Assembly: GCA_035906255.1 (NCBI GenBank)
Contig: JAMIFM010000025.1
Location: 62,001-126,000, forward strand
Length of the DNA stretch: 64,000 bases
Reading direction: 5' to 3'
Source: SB11 sp035906255
GTDB taxonomy: Bacteria > Bacteroidota > Bacteroidia > UBA8524
Under the pieces are notes generated by a model that did not search any database, had not been told where the DNA came from, and was given only the letters and a program-made list of their open reading frames with translations. Position 1 is the first letter of the stretch. Each line of letters begins with the position of its first letter. This document shows, one piece after another, positions 1 through 9,300 of this stretch. The translations under genes were made by a program, and so were the position numbers.

Positions 1-185
1 ATGGTAGGCATCATGCTGATGGTGCTTGCCTTAGGGTTGCCGCACATGGGCATCCGCATTACTTTATCAGCTACGGCATCCGCTTCTTTTTCTTCACGGT
101 CGTTAACACCGCCCACGCGAAGTTTGGCCTGCAAACGGGTTGAAGGCTTTTCGGGCTTTGGGCTATATGCTAATGCGACTGACAT
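1..185 (-). CDS. DUF4157-type eCIS-associated protein, N-terminal part (cut by window edge)
   Basis: The minus strand opens with ATG at 185-183 and stays open to base 1, giving 61 residues. Residues about 22-46 contain LQAKLRVGGVNDREEKEADA followed by VADKVMRMP. This is the characteristic head of DUF4157 domains (LxVGxxxDxxExEADxVAxxVM), a family found in or next to many contractile injection loci, often as the N-terminus of putative toxins or proteases. The catalytic HExxH region expected further on lies outside the window. The gene starts 18 bp after the stop of the eCIS ATPase and is probably the next gene of the same operon. Family assignment rests on the short motif; whether this is cargo, an assembly factor or a protease cannot be seen here. 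Confidence 0.72.
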   Translation of the reverse strand, partial: MSVALAYSPKPEKPSTRLQAKLRVGGVNDREEKEADAVADKVMRMPMCGNPKASTISMMPT

Positions 186-203
186 GATAGAGGATTATAT
201 ATG

Positions 204-1595
204 CTACATAGTGCGTCCGTATTTTTTGTATTCCAGTTTTATACCGTGTAAAATATCAGCATTTCTAATAGTGTGCCCACCCCGCCTCAATGCCATTATC
301 GAAGCATACTGCACAATGTTTACAATTACCCCGCCGCTTATCTCATACTTTGCCGCTATTTGTTTAAAATCAACATTGTCGTCAAACAACACTTTAGCGG
401 GGAACATTTGTTTCCAAAGTTTATAACGCTGCTCGGCATCAGGAATAGGGAAGTGGATAATGCTTTGAAAGCGGCGGGCAAAAGCCTCGTCAATATTGCT
501 ACGCAGGTTGGTTGCCAAAATTGCCAGCCCCGCATAATCTTCAAGCCGCTGCAACAAAAACGAAATCTCTTGGTTAGCATATCGGTCGTGCGAGTCATTT
601 ATTTGGGTACGTTTACCAAACAATGAGTCTGCTTCATCAAAAAATAAAATCCATTTATTCTTTTCTGCCTCGTCAAAAATGCGGGCAAGGTTTTTAGCAG
701 TTTCACCAATGTATTTAGAAATGATTTTTGATAAATCAATCCTGTAAACATCCAGTCCTGTTTGTTTTCCAAGTATAGAAGCGGTGAGGGTTTTCCCCGT
801 TCCGGGCGGGCCATAAAACAACGCCCTGAAACCGGGGCGGAGATGTTTACCCATGTCCCAGTCATCAATTAAAGTGCGGTGGTGAGTAAGCCATGTTTGT
901 ATGTATCCAACCCCTTCCATAGTGTCTTGCTCAAGCACCAAATCATCCCATTCTAACGTGGTGTTGACTTGCTTGGCAGGGAAATCGGCTCCGTAGCGGG
1001 GTTTGCTTTTAGTCCCTTGTGTAAAATACTCTATGTAATTGTGTGATATTGAAACAGGAAATGAGGTGAAGGGTTCGCAAGGGTCAACACTATCGGTTTC
1101 TAAAATATTAGCAGTCCAAAAAAAGTGTCGGGCATCAAAGTGCTTTAAGGTGTTAAACCGCACCTCAAAATCCTGCCCTGCAACTATAAATAAAAAGGTT
1201 TCAAACGTGGGCAAAAAGCCATTGGCGGTTTTCCCTTTTCTTCCTCCAAACTCTGAATACAGCTGACCTGTACGCTCGTTGGTTAGCATAAAAATATCAA
1301 GCAGTTCAGGGCTTATATGCGGTGCCATTGCCAACGCCAACAAAAGACGCTCGGTAAAACCCAGTTCAAAATCACTTGCAAACTTGGCGTATGGGGAGTG
1401 ATTATTTCTATCCAATGCAGGGGGCGCAACTTCAAAAATGTTGTTTACACCCGCCGAAGCTGCATCGCCTAAGTTTATCCGTGCCCTTGTCTCCAACACC
1501 ACCGATAGCCAACGAAGTTCGTTAACTATTGTATCAGCAGTAATGCCGTTTAGGGTATCTGCTACCATGCTACTGTCAGTAATTCTTTGCTCCAT
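204..1595 (-). CDS. eCIS AAA+ ATPase (Afp15/Pvc15-like)
   Basis: 463 aa. An N-terminal part of about 230 residues precedes a complete AAA+ module: Walker A GPPGTGKT at 262-269, Walker B ILFFDEAD at 316-323, sensor-1 ATNL at 361-364, and arginines AFARRF at 371-376. AAA+ proteins of this type are a hallmark of extracellular contractile injection systems (Afp15/Pvc15), where they are thought to act in assembly; they are not T6SS ClpV. The ATG start lies inside the end of the upstream tape-measure gene (34-bp overlap), implying translational coupling. All motifs are intact and length is normal for the family. The assignment as the eCIS ATPase is secured by the locus. Confidence 0.93.
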   Translation of the reverse strand: MEQRITDSSMVADTLNGITADTIVNELRWLSVVLETRARINLGDAASAGVNNIFEVAPPALDRNNHSPYAKFASDFELGFTERLLLALAMAPHISPELLDIFMLTNERTGQLYSEFGGRKGKTANGFLPTFETFLFIVAGQDFEVRFNTLKHFDARHFFWTANILETDSVDPCEPFTSFPVSISHNYIEYFTQGTKSKPRYGADFPAKQVNTTLEWDDLVLEQDTMEGVGYIQTWLTHHRTLIDDWDMGKHLRPGFRALFYGPPGTGKTLTASILGKQTGLDVYRIDLSKIISKYIGETAKNLARIFDEAEKNKWILFFDEADSLFGKRTQINDSHDRYANQEISFLLQRLEDYAGLAILATNLRSNIDEAFARRFQSIIHFPIPDAEQRYKLWKQMFPAKVLFDDNVDFKQIAAKYEISGGVIVNIVQYASIMALRRGGHTIRNADILHGIKLEYKKYGRTM

Positions 1596-3118
1596 TTTAG
1601 TTTAATTACAGATATAGGCCAAGGTAACGAACTCATCAGTACATCAATAGTCTTTCTTTCAACGTTGAGGTGCCAAGCTGAGGGGGCACTTTTCAATATG
1701 CCTTCCCGCATCACAAAAGATTGTATTAGTCCTTCTATCGAGGTGTTTCTCAGTTTGTCCCAGTTTGCTTTCACGGCATCCCACAGTCCGGTTCTAATCT
1801 CGTTCCAATCTTCACCAATTTCTGTTTTTACTGATACGGTTTCAGCAGGGTGCATACCGCAAAGTATTTTGGCAAGCACCAGCGGGCTTTCATCCTCGGG
1901 CAGTTGCTTATATATAAGGTAATGCAGCAATAAAACGGCTTTGTGTTGCGTTGCCGCATCAGTAAACGTACCCTCGGTCAGGTACCTCATTTTATCAAAC
2001 AGCGTGTTTAAATAGGGCCATATCAAAACCAATCCCGCATCCTGCACTCTTATACCTTCTGTGAAGGTTTTATTATCAGAATTTTCAGTAGGAGATACGT
2101 TAGGTTCTTTGGCTGATGGTGTTTTTAAGGTAGATTTTTTGGGTGGTGTAGCTTTTTTAGACGTGTTTACCTTTTTACTATCTTCATGCCGACCACTATC
2201 GTTACCGGATTGTTGTTCTGTTATTGTGCGAAGTAGTGAATATACAGTTGTTTGCACTATTGAGGTGGGTGTACCTGTCAGTTTCACGTTGGTGAATGAA
2301 ATCGCCTCTTGCTGCAAAAAAGCATAAGCATTTTGCAGTACTATAGGGTGATGTTGTTGAGTTTGTTGTAACCAATGTAACATTGCAGCAGTAATTGTAT
2401 CAAGGGTTAGCGGTTGGTTTTTGGCACGGGCAACCCATATTGGGTAAAGCACACAGCTATAACCCCAATATACATTTTTTACTACGCTATTGGTTAACAA
2501 CTTATTTACCAGTGATATTAGCTGAACTGCGTTTTCTTCTCCAAAAAAATTTGAGAATTTTTTAAGGTTATTTAGCGGTATCAACTCAATAAACCGTTGA
2601 AAGTGCAAAGGCTGTTGTAATAGCTGTTTTACACGTTTTGCCCAATCAGTTTTTTGTAGTGAGGTATTCTCCCATTGTTCAAATACATCTTGCAGCAGCA
2701 GGGTATGGTTTTCCTTGGTGTACCACCAAGGAAAGAGGCCGTTTTGCAAATAAAACAGCAACGTTTCCCAACTGCTTTTAATAGCATTGGCTTTTTGAAC
2801 GGGGAAAACAGTGCTTGGAGTATGACTGATTAGGGATGAGTTTTTCTTTGGCAGTTGTTTTTGCAACTGTTGCTTAAACTCATTGATAAAACGGGAGTTA
2901 AAATCGCTGATGTTTTTAAAATCAAGAGATAACTCCAAGCGTTCTACATAAACCGTTTCATCGCCCGCATAATTGTTAAGTATGTCGTCAAGTAAGCGGG
3001 GAATTTCGGCTTGAAGCCACTGTTGCAGGTTATTGTTAACAGCGGTAGCCGCAGCCATATCACCCACTTGTATTTTGAGGGTTTGCTTGTTTATGATATG
3101 GTTGTTTTGAGCGGCCAC
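1562..3118 (-). CDS. Contractile injection system tape-measure protein (Afp14-like)
   Basis: 518 aa from a GTG start at 3118-3116. The N-terminus (HIINKQTLKIQVGD, then a stretch ending YVERLELSLDFKN at about 56-68) matches my recollection of the head of the Afp14-type CIS tape-measure family, with its 'hxIxxxxLxhxh ... hxhxxLxLDhG' pattern. The middle (about 305-350) is a Lys/Ser/Pro/Thr-rich low-complexity linker, and the C-terminal part is helical. Tape-measure proteins fill the tube lumen during assembly and set tube length. The gene starts 12 bp after the preceding stop and its end overlaps the ATPase start, as in other eCIS operons where Afp14 precedes Afp15. Assignment rests on N-terminal similarity plus position. 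Confidence 0.75.
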   Translation of the reverse strand: MAAQNNHIINKQTLKIQVGDMAAATAVNNNLQQWLQAEIPRLLDDILNNYAGDETVYVERLELSLDFKNISDFNSRFINEFKQQLQKQLPKKNSSLISHTPSTVFPVQKANAIKSSWETLLFYLQNGLFPWWYTKENHTLLLQDVFEQWENTSLQKTDWAKRVKQLLQQPLHFQRFIELIPLNNLKKFSNFFGEENAVQLISLVNKLLTNSVVKNVYWGYSCVLYPIWVARAKNQPLTLDTITAAMLHWLQQTQQHHPIVLQNAYAFLQQEAISFTNVKLTGTPTSIVQTTVYSLLRTITEQQSGNDSGRHEDSKKVNTSKKATPPKKSTLKTPSAKEPNVSPTENSDNKTFTEGIRVQDAGLVLIWPYLNTLFDKMRYLTEGTFTDAATQHKAVLLLHYLIYKQLPEDESPLVLAKILCGMHPAETVSVKTEIGEDWNEIRTGLWDAVKANWDKLRNTSIEGLIQSFVMREGILKSAPSAWHLNVERKTIDVLMSSLPWPISVIKLKWSKELLTVAW

Positions 3119-3129
3119 TTACAGCGTAT

Positions 3130-6100
3130 TTACTTTTCAAAAACAAAGTTTGCCTCGGCAATTACACCTTCATCACTACTAATTTCTACAGTTCGGCTTT
3201 GTGAACCCATTCCGGCTACTAAAACTTCAATGGTTCTGATGCCGGCGGCTAACTTCATTGTATAAAATTGGCGGTACAATTGTGTGTTAATACCGTCAAT
3301 CGGAACAATTTCACCATCTACTCTAAAAGTAAGTTCAGTAGGGGATGGTATTCTGGTGATACCATTAGAAATTATATCGATGGTACCGCGTACTGAGCCG
3401 TATTTTATTTCTTTTTTCTCCTCAACCCCTATAAAAATGGTAATGGTTGATTCACTAACAGTTTCGCCTGTGTTTTTATTAATAAAGGCATAGTTAAGCG
3501 TATCAATTATCACAAGTTTCTCCGCTTCTTTTATTTTCTCAGCATTGGGGGTGTACACAAGTATTTTGCTGTATTTATCATCTTCGGGCAGGTATTCTTC
3601 TTCTTCAAAACTCACACTTCCAAATTCTCCATCCGACGAGAAAGGCTCATACTCATCAGGGTTATACACGTTGTTCAGCAGTTGTATTTTCAATTTCGGA
3701 AACTCGCCTTCTTTTTCAATAATTATGCGGGTTACAGGAAACGCAATCGGGGTAACATTATAGTTGTCAACGTCAATATCCTTGCAAGGGTCGCACTGGC
3801 AAACGGTTCCTGTTAGGTCGGCAAAAACAATCCCTTCGCTCTTAGCAGCCATCACGTCGTAATATCCTTTTTTTTGCAGCTCCTCGTATTCGCCCATTAT
3901 TTTCAGAATAAGGGGATCAGGTTCACCTTTAATAATTCCTTGCCAATCAGATTTTTCTTTTTCATTGATACCTTGACTAAACTTCTCACCTTTAAAATCA
4001 AATCTGTTTGCTTCATGAATTGGCTCTGCAAAAGCAACCAACACAAATGTTTGACCCCTGTAAACTCCGGCAGTGTGTTCAAGTCCGGGGTTTTGTTTTA
4101 GTACTAAGGATAGGTTAAATTCACGCTTTAAGGCTTCAAACCTCCGCTCCATGGTATCGTTTATAGTGGCAATGGTTAAGTAAGGATAGATAAGCATAAA
4201 GTTTAAGAACTCATCCGCAAAGTGCATCCCTACAATTATTGCCCTATATGCATTTTTTGTTGATTCGCTGCTGTTCTCATCGTTTATCTTGTCAGCCAGT
4301 TGCTTCATCAAATCCACCAGTTTGTTAAGAGCACAGCGATAGGCTTTGCACCAACGTTCAAAATCAAACTGCTCAAGGTCGCCGGGCATGGCGGCAATTA
4401 ATGATTTTATACAATCACGAATTTCAGCAATGCGGTTAGTTATTTTTTCTTCTTCACTGGTAGGCTGTTTATCACCCTTTTCTACTTTAAATTCAACCGC
4501 ACGTTTGGCATAATCGGCCCATTTGTTACTTGCGGGTGGTTTTGCCTTGGTTTCAGTTTGGGCATCAGTGGTTACTTTGTAGTAATATTCTTTGGGTGCT
4601 TCAGCAGATTCAGGATTAGCGACTGCTTTTTTAAATTCCTCCTCTTTCTTCTGCTTATCATAATAGTCGCTTTCATTTTTTACTGCTTTTTCAATTCCGC
4701 TAATATTTTCAAGGGTTTTAATGCCTTTTATCAGGTTGGTAAGCACAAACCGCATTTTATTACGCCAAATGGCATAATCGGTTTCAAGGTCAGAGAATAC
4801 ACAGCGTATTTTTTTAATTGTTCCCCCTTCTCCTACAAATAAGGTGATGGTTTTAAAATCAAGGTTAAATAAGCGGGCAATTTTATCCAGTTTAACCCTT
4901 GCTTCGCTTTCGTGTTGTCCTATGTGGCCTTCAATCCGCAAAAAAGGATAGTCGTTTATGTTATAATACAAAGGAGTTGCGTGCGGACCTTTTGGGAAAA
5001 TTTGGGCACTTATGTGTTCTTGTGTATGATAACTTGTTACATGAGCAGGCAGGCGACGGCAAGGCAGGCAAAGTTCCTCATCCCATACATCTTCAAGCGA
5101 AAAACCGTATGGGGTTGAGTTTTTAAGGCTATAATACACAGGGATAGCTCTTACGCCTAAACGGGTACTCTTTTCTTTTGAAGGGGTGATAAGTATATCC
5201 CTGTCTTTTGTTAAGCTGTCTAAGTCAGCATCAAAACTGTACAACATGGCAATGATGCGTTTATACAGCGTGCTTACTTTTTCGTTTTGTTGCTTTTGCT
5301 CATTAATAATGGGTGCACTCACAAAGTGTTGGCGCAGGGGTGATAGCGGACAAGATACTTCGCCGAGCATAAGGTGCATAGGGAAGGCTTTTTCGTTGGG
5401 AATGCACTGGTTGTTTAGGTGCGATGCCGCGCAGCAAAACTCATTGTAAGCCAATGTTAAGTCGTGCAGAAAGTCATAAAAATACTGCACCCCTAACTTA
5501 CCGTATAAGTATTTATCTATTAAGTCTTGGTATTTGGTTTCCCAATTGGCAAGGTCGTAGGCAGTGATTGGATTATCAGGGATGCTTTTTTGCAACAATA
5601 ATTGAAACGCATCATAGGCTTCGTAACAAGCTTCCATAATGCCTTTTATCATTATCAGCGAAACACTTAAGTACTCCCAAATTACACCGCCGGCATTGGC
5701 CGCCTTTTGAGCGTTGAGCATAGCGCGTAACATGGGCAGCCTTTCCAAATCGAACTGTTTTAAGAAGATAGTTTCTTGCTTGTTAGGGGCTAAGTTGGGG
5801 TTTGCAGTATTGTTTATTTCATTTAAATGGGCTTTTGAGATAAGCAGCTTACGAACGGTAAAAATGCGTTCAATACCAATTTCGTCGCAGCTTTTACCCA
5901 AACACGATTTCAGGTCTTTATCATACTCCTCTAAGTACAATACCACCACATAGTTTTGCCAATGAGCATCTGAAAGCTGAGTTAATGGAGACACATTCGG
6001 TTCGCCGCTATGCGTGCTTGTTAGCAGCTCAAGCATTGGATAAATTTGGTTGCCTGTTTGCACAAAATGCGGGTACGATGTGCCTTCGGGTAGTGCATAA

Positions 6101-6357
6101 TTCCTAAAATACTCAAGGTTGCAATCGCCCAGCGAAATCAAGAAACCTTCAGAGGTTACTCCCGTACCTTTTGAAATATGTATCCTATTTTGCGCTTTTT
6201 GCAGGGTAACCGCTAAACCGCAAACAATTCCGGTGCCTATAAGATAGGTACGGGTAATGCGGGTTTGCTCATCCAAGTACGCCCGCACAGAGTTTAACTG
6301 GTCGGCGGTAAGCACTTGGTTATTCTCAAAAACCGGGTATTTATTTAGTGTGGCCAT
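3130..6357 (-). CDS. Large eCIS-locus protein of unknown function, 1075 aa
   Basis: I do not assign a function. ATG at 6357 is preferred: a further 12 codons upstream are open, but they begin with TTG and run into the previous gene. The N-terminus MATLNKYPVFENNQVLTADQ leads into a YLDEQ..ITRTYLIGTGIVCGL segment, which looks like a conserved beta-rich head. Several Cys pairs follow (for example CLGKSCD, CLPCRR, CQCDPC). A charged region at roughly 560-660 carries many Lys/Glu and may be coiled. The last about 90 residues resemble an Ig-like or PEGA-like beta sandwich. It sits between the Afp12-like baseplate gene and the tape-measure gene, where other loci carry fibre or baseplate accessory proteins. 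A fibre, receptor-binding or baseplate-cage role is possible but unproven. Confidence 0.85.
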   Translation of the reverse strand: MATLNKYPVFENNQVLTADQLNSVRAYLDEQTRITRTYLIGTGIVCGLAVTLQKAQNRIHISKGTGVTSEGFLISLGDCNLEYFRNYALPEGTSYPHFVQTGNQIYPMLELLTSTHSGEPNVSPLTQLSDAHWQNYVVVLYLEEYDKDLKSCLGKSCDEIGIERIFTVRKLLISKAHLNEINNTANPNLAPNKQETIFLKQFDLERLPMLRAMLNAQKAANAGGVIWEYLSVSLIMIKGIMEACYEAYDAFQLLLQKSIPDNPITAYDLANWETKYQDLIDKYLYGKLGVQYFYDFLHDLTLAYNEFCCAASHLNNQCIPNEKAFPMHLMLGEVSCPLSPLRQHFVSAPIINEQKQQNEKVSTLYKRIIAMLYSFDADLDSLTKDRDILITPSKEKSTRLGVRAIPVYYSLKNSTPYGFSLEDVWDEELCLPCRRLPAHVTSYHTQEHISAQIFPKGPHATPLYYNINDYPFLRIEGHIGQHESEARVKLDKIARLFNLDFKTITLFVGEGGTIKKIRCVFSDLETDYAIWRNKMRFVLTNLIKGIKTLENISGIEKAVKNESDYYDKQKKEEEFKKAVANPESAEAPKEYYYKVTTDAQTETKAKPPASNKWADYAKRAVEFKVEKGDKQPTSEEEKITNRIAEIRDCIKSLIAAMPGDLEQFDFERWCKAYRCALNKLVDLMKQLADKINDENSSESTKNAYRAIIVGMHFADEFLNFMLIYPYLTIATINDTMERRFEALKREFNLSLVLKQNPGLEHTAGVYRGQTFVLVAFAEPIHEANRFDFKGEKFSQGINEKEKSDWQGIIKGEPDPLILKIMGEYEELQKKGYYDVMAAKSEGIVFADLTGTVCQCDPCKDIDVDNYNVTPIAFPVTRIIIEKEGEFPKLKIQLLNNVYNPDEYEPFSSDGEFGSVSFEEEEYLPEDDKYSKILVYTPNAEKIKEAEKLVIIDTLNYAFINKNTGETVSESTITIFIGVEEKKEIKYGSVRGTIDIISNGITRIPSPTELTFRVDGEIVPIDGINTQLYRQFYTMKLAAGIRTIEVLVAGMGSQSRTVEISSDEGVIAEANFVFEK

Positions 6358-6379
6358 AACGCATTTTTCTTTTATAGGT

Positions 6380-9300
6380 TTACATGGTACCAAGCATGGT
6401 ATTGTTCAGCACAATTGCACCCTTAAAGGTGTCGGAGCCGCTTTCGTCGCAGCTGTGTAAACGACCTTCGGGGTAAATGGTGCGTAGCTTTTCTATTATT
6501 TCAATAAGGTTGGTTAATGCAGTTTTTAGTTTGTTTTTCAACGTGTTATCGTTGGGGTTTCCGCTATGGCGCAGGTGGTTTATGGCTATCAACCATTCTT
6601 TGTAGCGCAATTCATACTCAGCCATTTGCTCGGGGTTTATCCAGCAAATGTTCATAGCCAAATGAGCGGGAGCCTCAATTCGCATGGTTTTTTCCATATA
6701 ACCGCGCAGGTAAATATTTCTGAAACGTTGAGGCCAATAGGGCATTACCACACTCATCACAAAACTGTATGTATCGGCTATTTTACATTCTTCGCAATCA
6801 GCATCGGTGTTTATGCCCATTAAGGTATCGTCAAACGCATCAGGCGGAGTTTTTTGGGTAGAGTAGCGCGGGCGTAATAACACGTGTTCGGTAAGATGCA
6901 TCCCTTCGCGTTCCAGTAAAATAGTTTGCAGGGTTTTCACACATTCTTCAACGGCGGCAATGTCTCGCCCGCCGCGTATGGTAAGTACTTTGCCGCTTAC
7001 TTTTTTCACATCAAAAGCAAGGGTGTATATAACTGTGCCGCTTGCATTGGCCGATATTTTCTCAGCTACTTTTATCTCGGTATTTCCACCGCTATACTTA
7101 ATACTTGTAATGGTGTAAATAGTTTCTGCACCCCCGTTTTGGTTTTTAAATACAATGGAGGTGTTGTTGTAAATGTTTTGCAGCAGGTTTTGTCCAACCA
7201 CTACCAAGCAGTTACCTGCTTTGTTTAGGGTGGCGGTATAACTTTGTTCAAACGTAACAACCCCCAAAGGCGAGGTAGGGCTAAGGGTTTTATTGAGGGT
7301 GATTTCAATAAAAGGCCCTTTTGATTTGGCATTGGTAACTTTATGTGTGCCGTTATTGTTTGCTGAAGCTGAAATGGTAACGCTTGCTTGCGGGTAGTCT
7401 TCAATAGCTGCGGCTAATGGAGCGTTAAAATCTTTGGCGTAACTTTTTCCAATGGTACCGTTACGGTCGTTAAGGATAAAGTAATAGCTACTGTTGTAAG
7501 GTGGGGCATCGGGGGTAAAACCGTAGTTATCCTCATCCGATGCAAACCGAAGCAGATGCCACAGTTTGTTTATCTTATTCTCTTCGCCCTTTTGTAGCAC
7601 GGTAGCCTGCAAATCACCTTTAAGTGCATCGCCGCGTAACTCACCAGCCATTAGCAGATTGGCGTTGGTAAAAGCAAACGGTTTTTTATACAGTTTATAA
7701 CTGATAATGTATTGCGGAGGGTCAGCCGCCATATCAGCACTCACTGATGAGGTAATGTAAGCATTAATGGCAGGGGTAAGGTTTTTGCGGTTTGCTCCGG
7801 GTTGATGCAAAAACTCGTTGGTACATAGTAAAATTGCATCGGCAATATCAGCCTCGGCAAGGGCTGTTGTGTTATAATCTTTATAGCTGATTGCCAGTGG
7901 CTGTGTTTTGTTTAAATCAGCATACAGGGTGTAAATGAATTTGTTTGCTTGTTTGCTTATGCTGTAGTTGTTCCTGAAAATACCTGCTGCTACAACACTT
8001 TCCAAGTTCTCAAGCAAGGCATCTGTATTGGCAAATGCACTGATGCTTTTAAGTGGAATATCAGTAGCGGTTTTACGTACGGTATAGGTTAGCCCTGTAA
8101 TCTTAAACACATCAGGAGTAAAAAACAGGGTATTGGGGTGTCTTGCATTTACCCCCGACAGCAAAGAGGTTCGTTTTTCATACCCGCTTACATTTTGCTG
8201 GTTCCAAATAACAGCGTCAGACATATTAAATGCCTTACCACGATTGGCACTTATCTCAGGATACAAGTTCAAAAACTCAAGTTTATCCTTTATAAGTTCC
8301 ATCCCTGCTTTTGGCCCGTCAATACTGTATGCCAGCAGGGCATAGTCAGTAAATTGTTCGCAAAAGCGAGCCAATAAATGGTCTAAAAACTTGTTTTTAC
8401 GTTTTTCAAACTCGGTAGGGGTTTCGGCCGCATTTTGCAGGCTTTCCTCAATAGTAGTTGGGTCGGCAATCAAGTGTCCGTCAAGCGGGTGCGAAGTTAA
8501 CGGGTGTGCCGAAAAGTATGTTTTGTTAAAGATAAGGTTACCGTCGGTATCCGTTCCTTTATTCATTGAAAACAATTCTTTTACCCCTGTCAATTGATTC
8601 AGGTAACCTTCAAGCAATTGGTCAAAAAACAATAAAAAGCCTTTCAATTGGTTAGCTTGTGCCAAGCGTTTTTTCAGTGCTTCGGGGTCTGTGGGAGGGA
8701 GTTTCAAACCGGCACTATTTACTCCGTAAGTAAGTGGTAAGTCTTCGGCTACAGCGGTATAGTCATCCGTTTCGCGCCACTTGCCTTTGGGTACGGGCAT
8801 ATCCAATACCGGGTTGGGGTGTATCCGTTTACGGTCGGTAGCTTTTAGTTCATCCAATACCGTAAACATTTCGTCTTCATCATACCCAAACGGCAAGGTG
8901 TCTTTATAAAACGTAAGTTTTGATAATTCTTCCGATAATCGGGGTACGTATAGTTGATTGTAAGCCAATTCTAAACACCACCGCACCGATTTTTCAGTAA
9001 CGCTGCCATCGGCATTGTCTTGGGGTTTGTTGGCTATTTGCAAGTTACGCACTGCAATTACAGGGCGTTTCCCATCCACCTTCACATCCATTATAATGCG
9101 TATAATATCCGAAGCATGGATGCACTTTGCGCGTTCGGTGGCACTTAGTTCTTCAGGGTCAATAAAACCGTGTTCAAGTGCAGGCCCGTCAAAAATTTCA
9201 TCGCTGTTATAGCCTTTGGCCTGCATTTCCTCAAGGCTATAGAAGTACACTTGCGGCGAAAGGAATTGTGCAACATCATGGTATATGGCTGCTGCTACTT

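Noticed and set aside
1..426. Plus-strand ORF of 141 aa at the left edge
   Set aside because: It is antisense to the ATPase end and to the clear DUF4157 frame, has no recognisable protein features, and is a shadow ORF.
6358..6393. N-terminal extension of the 1075-aa gene to 6393
   Set aside because: The extension would start with TTG, overlap the preceding gene and add 12 residues unlike the family-style start MATLNKYP; ATG 6357 is better.
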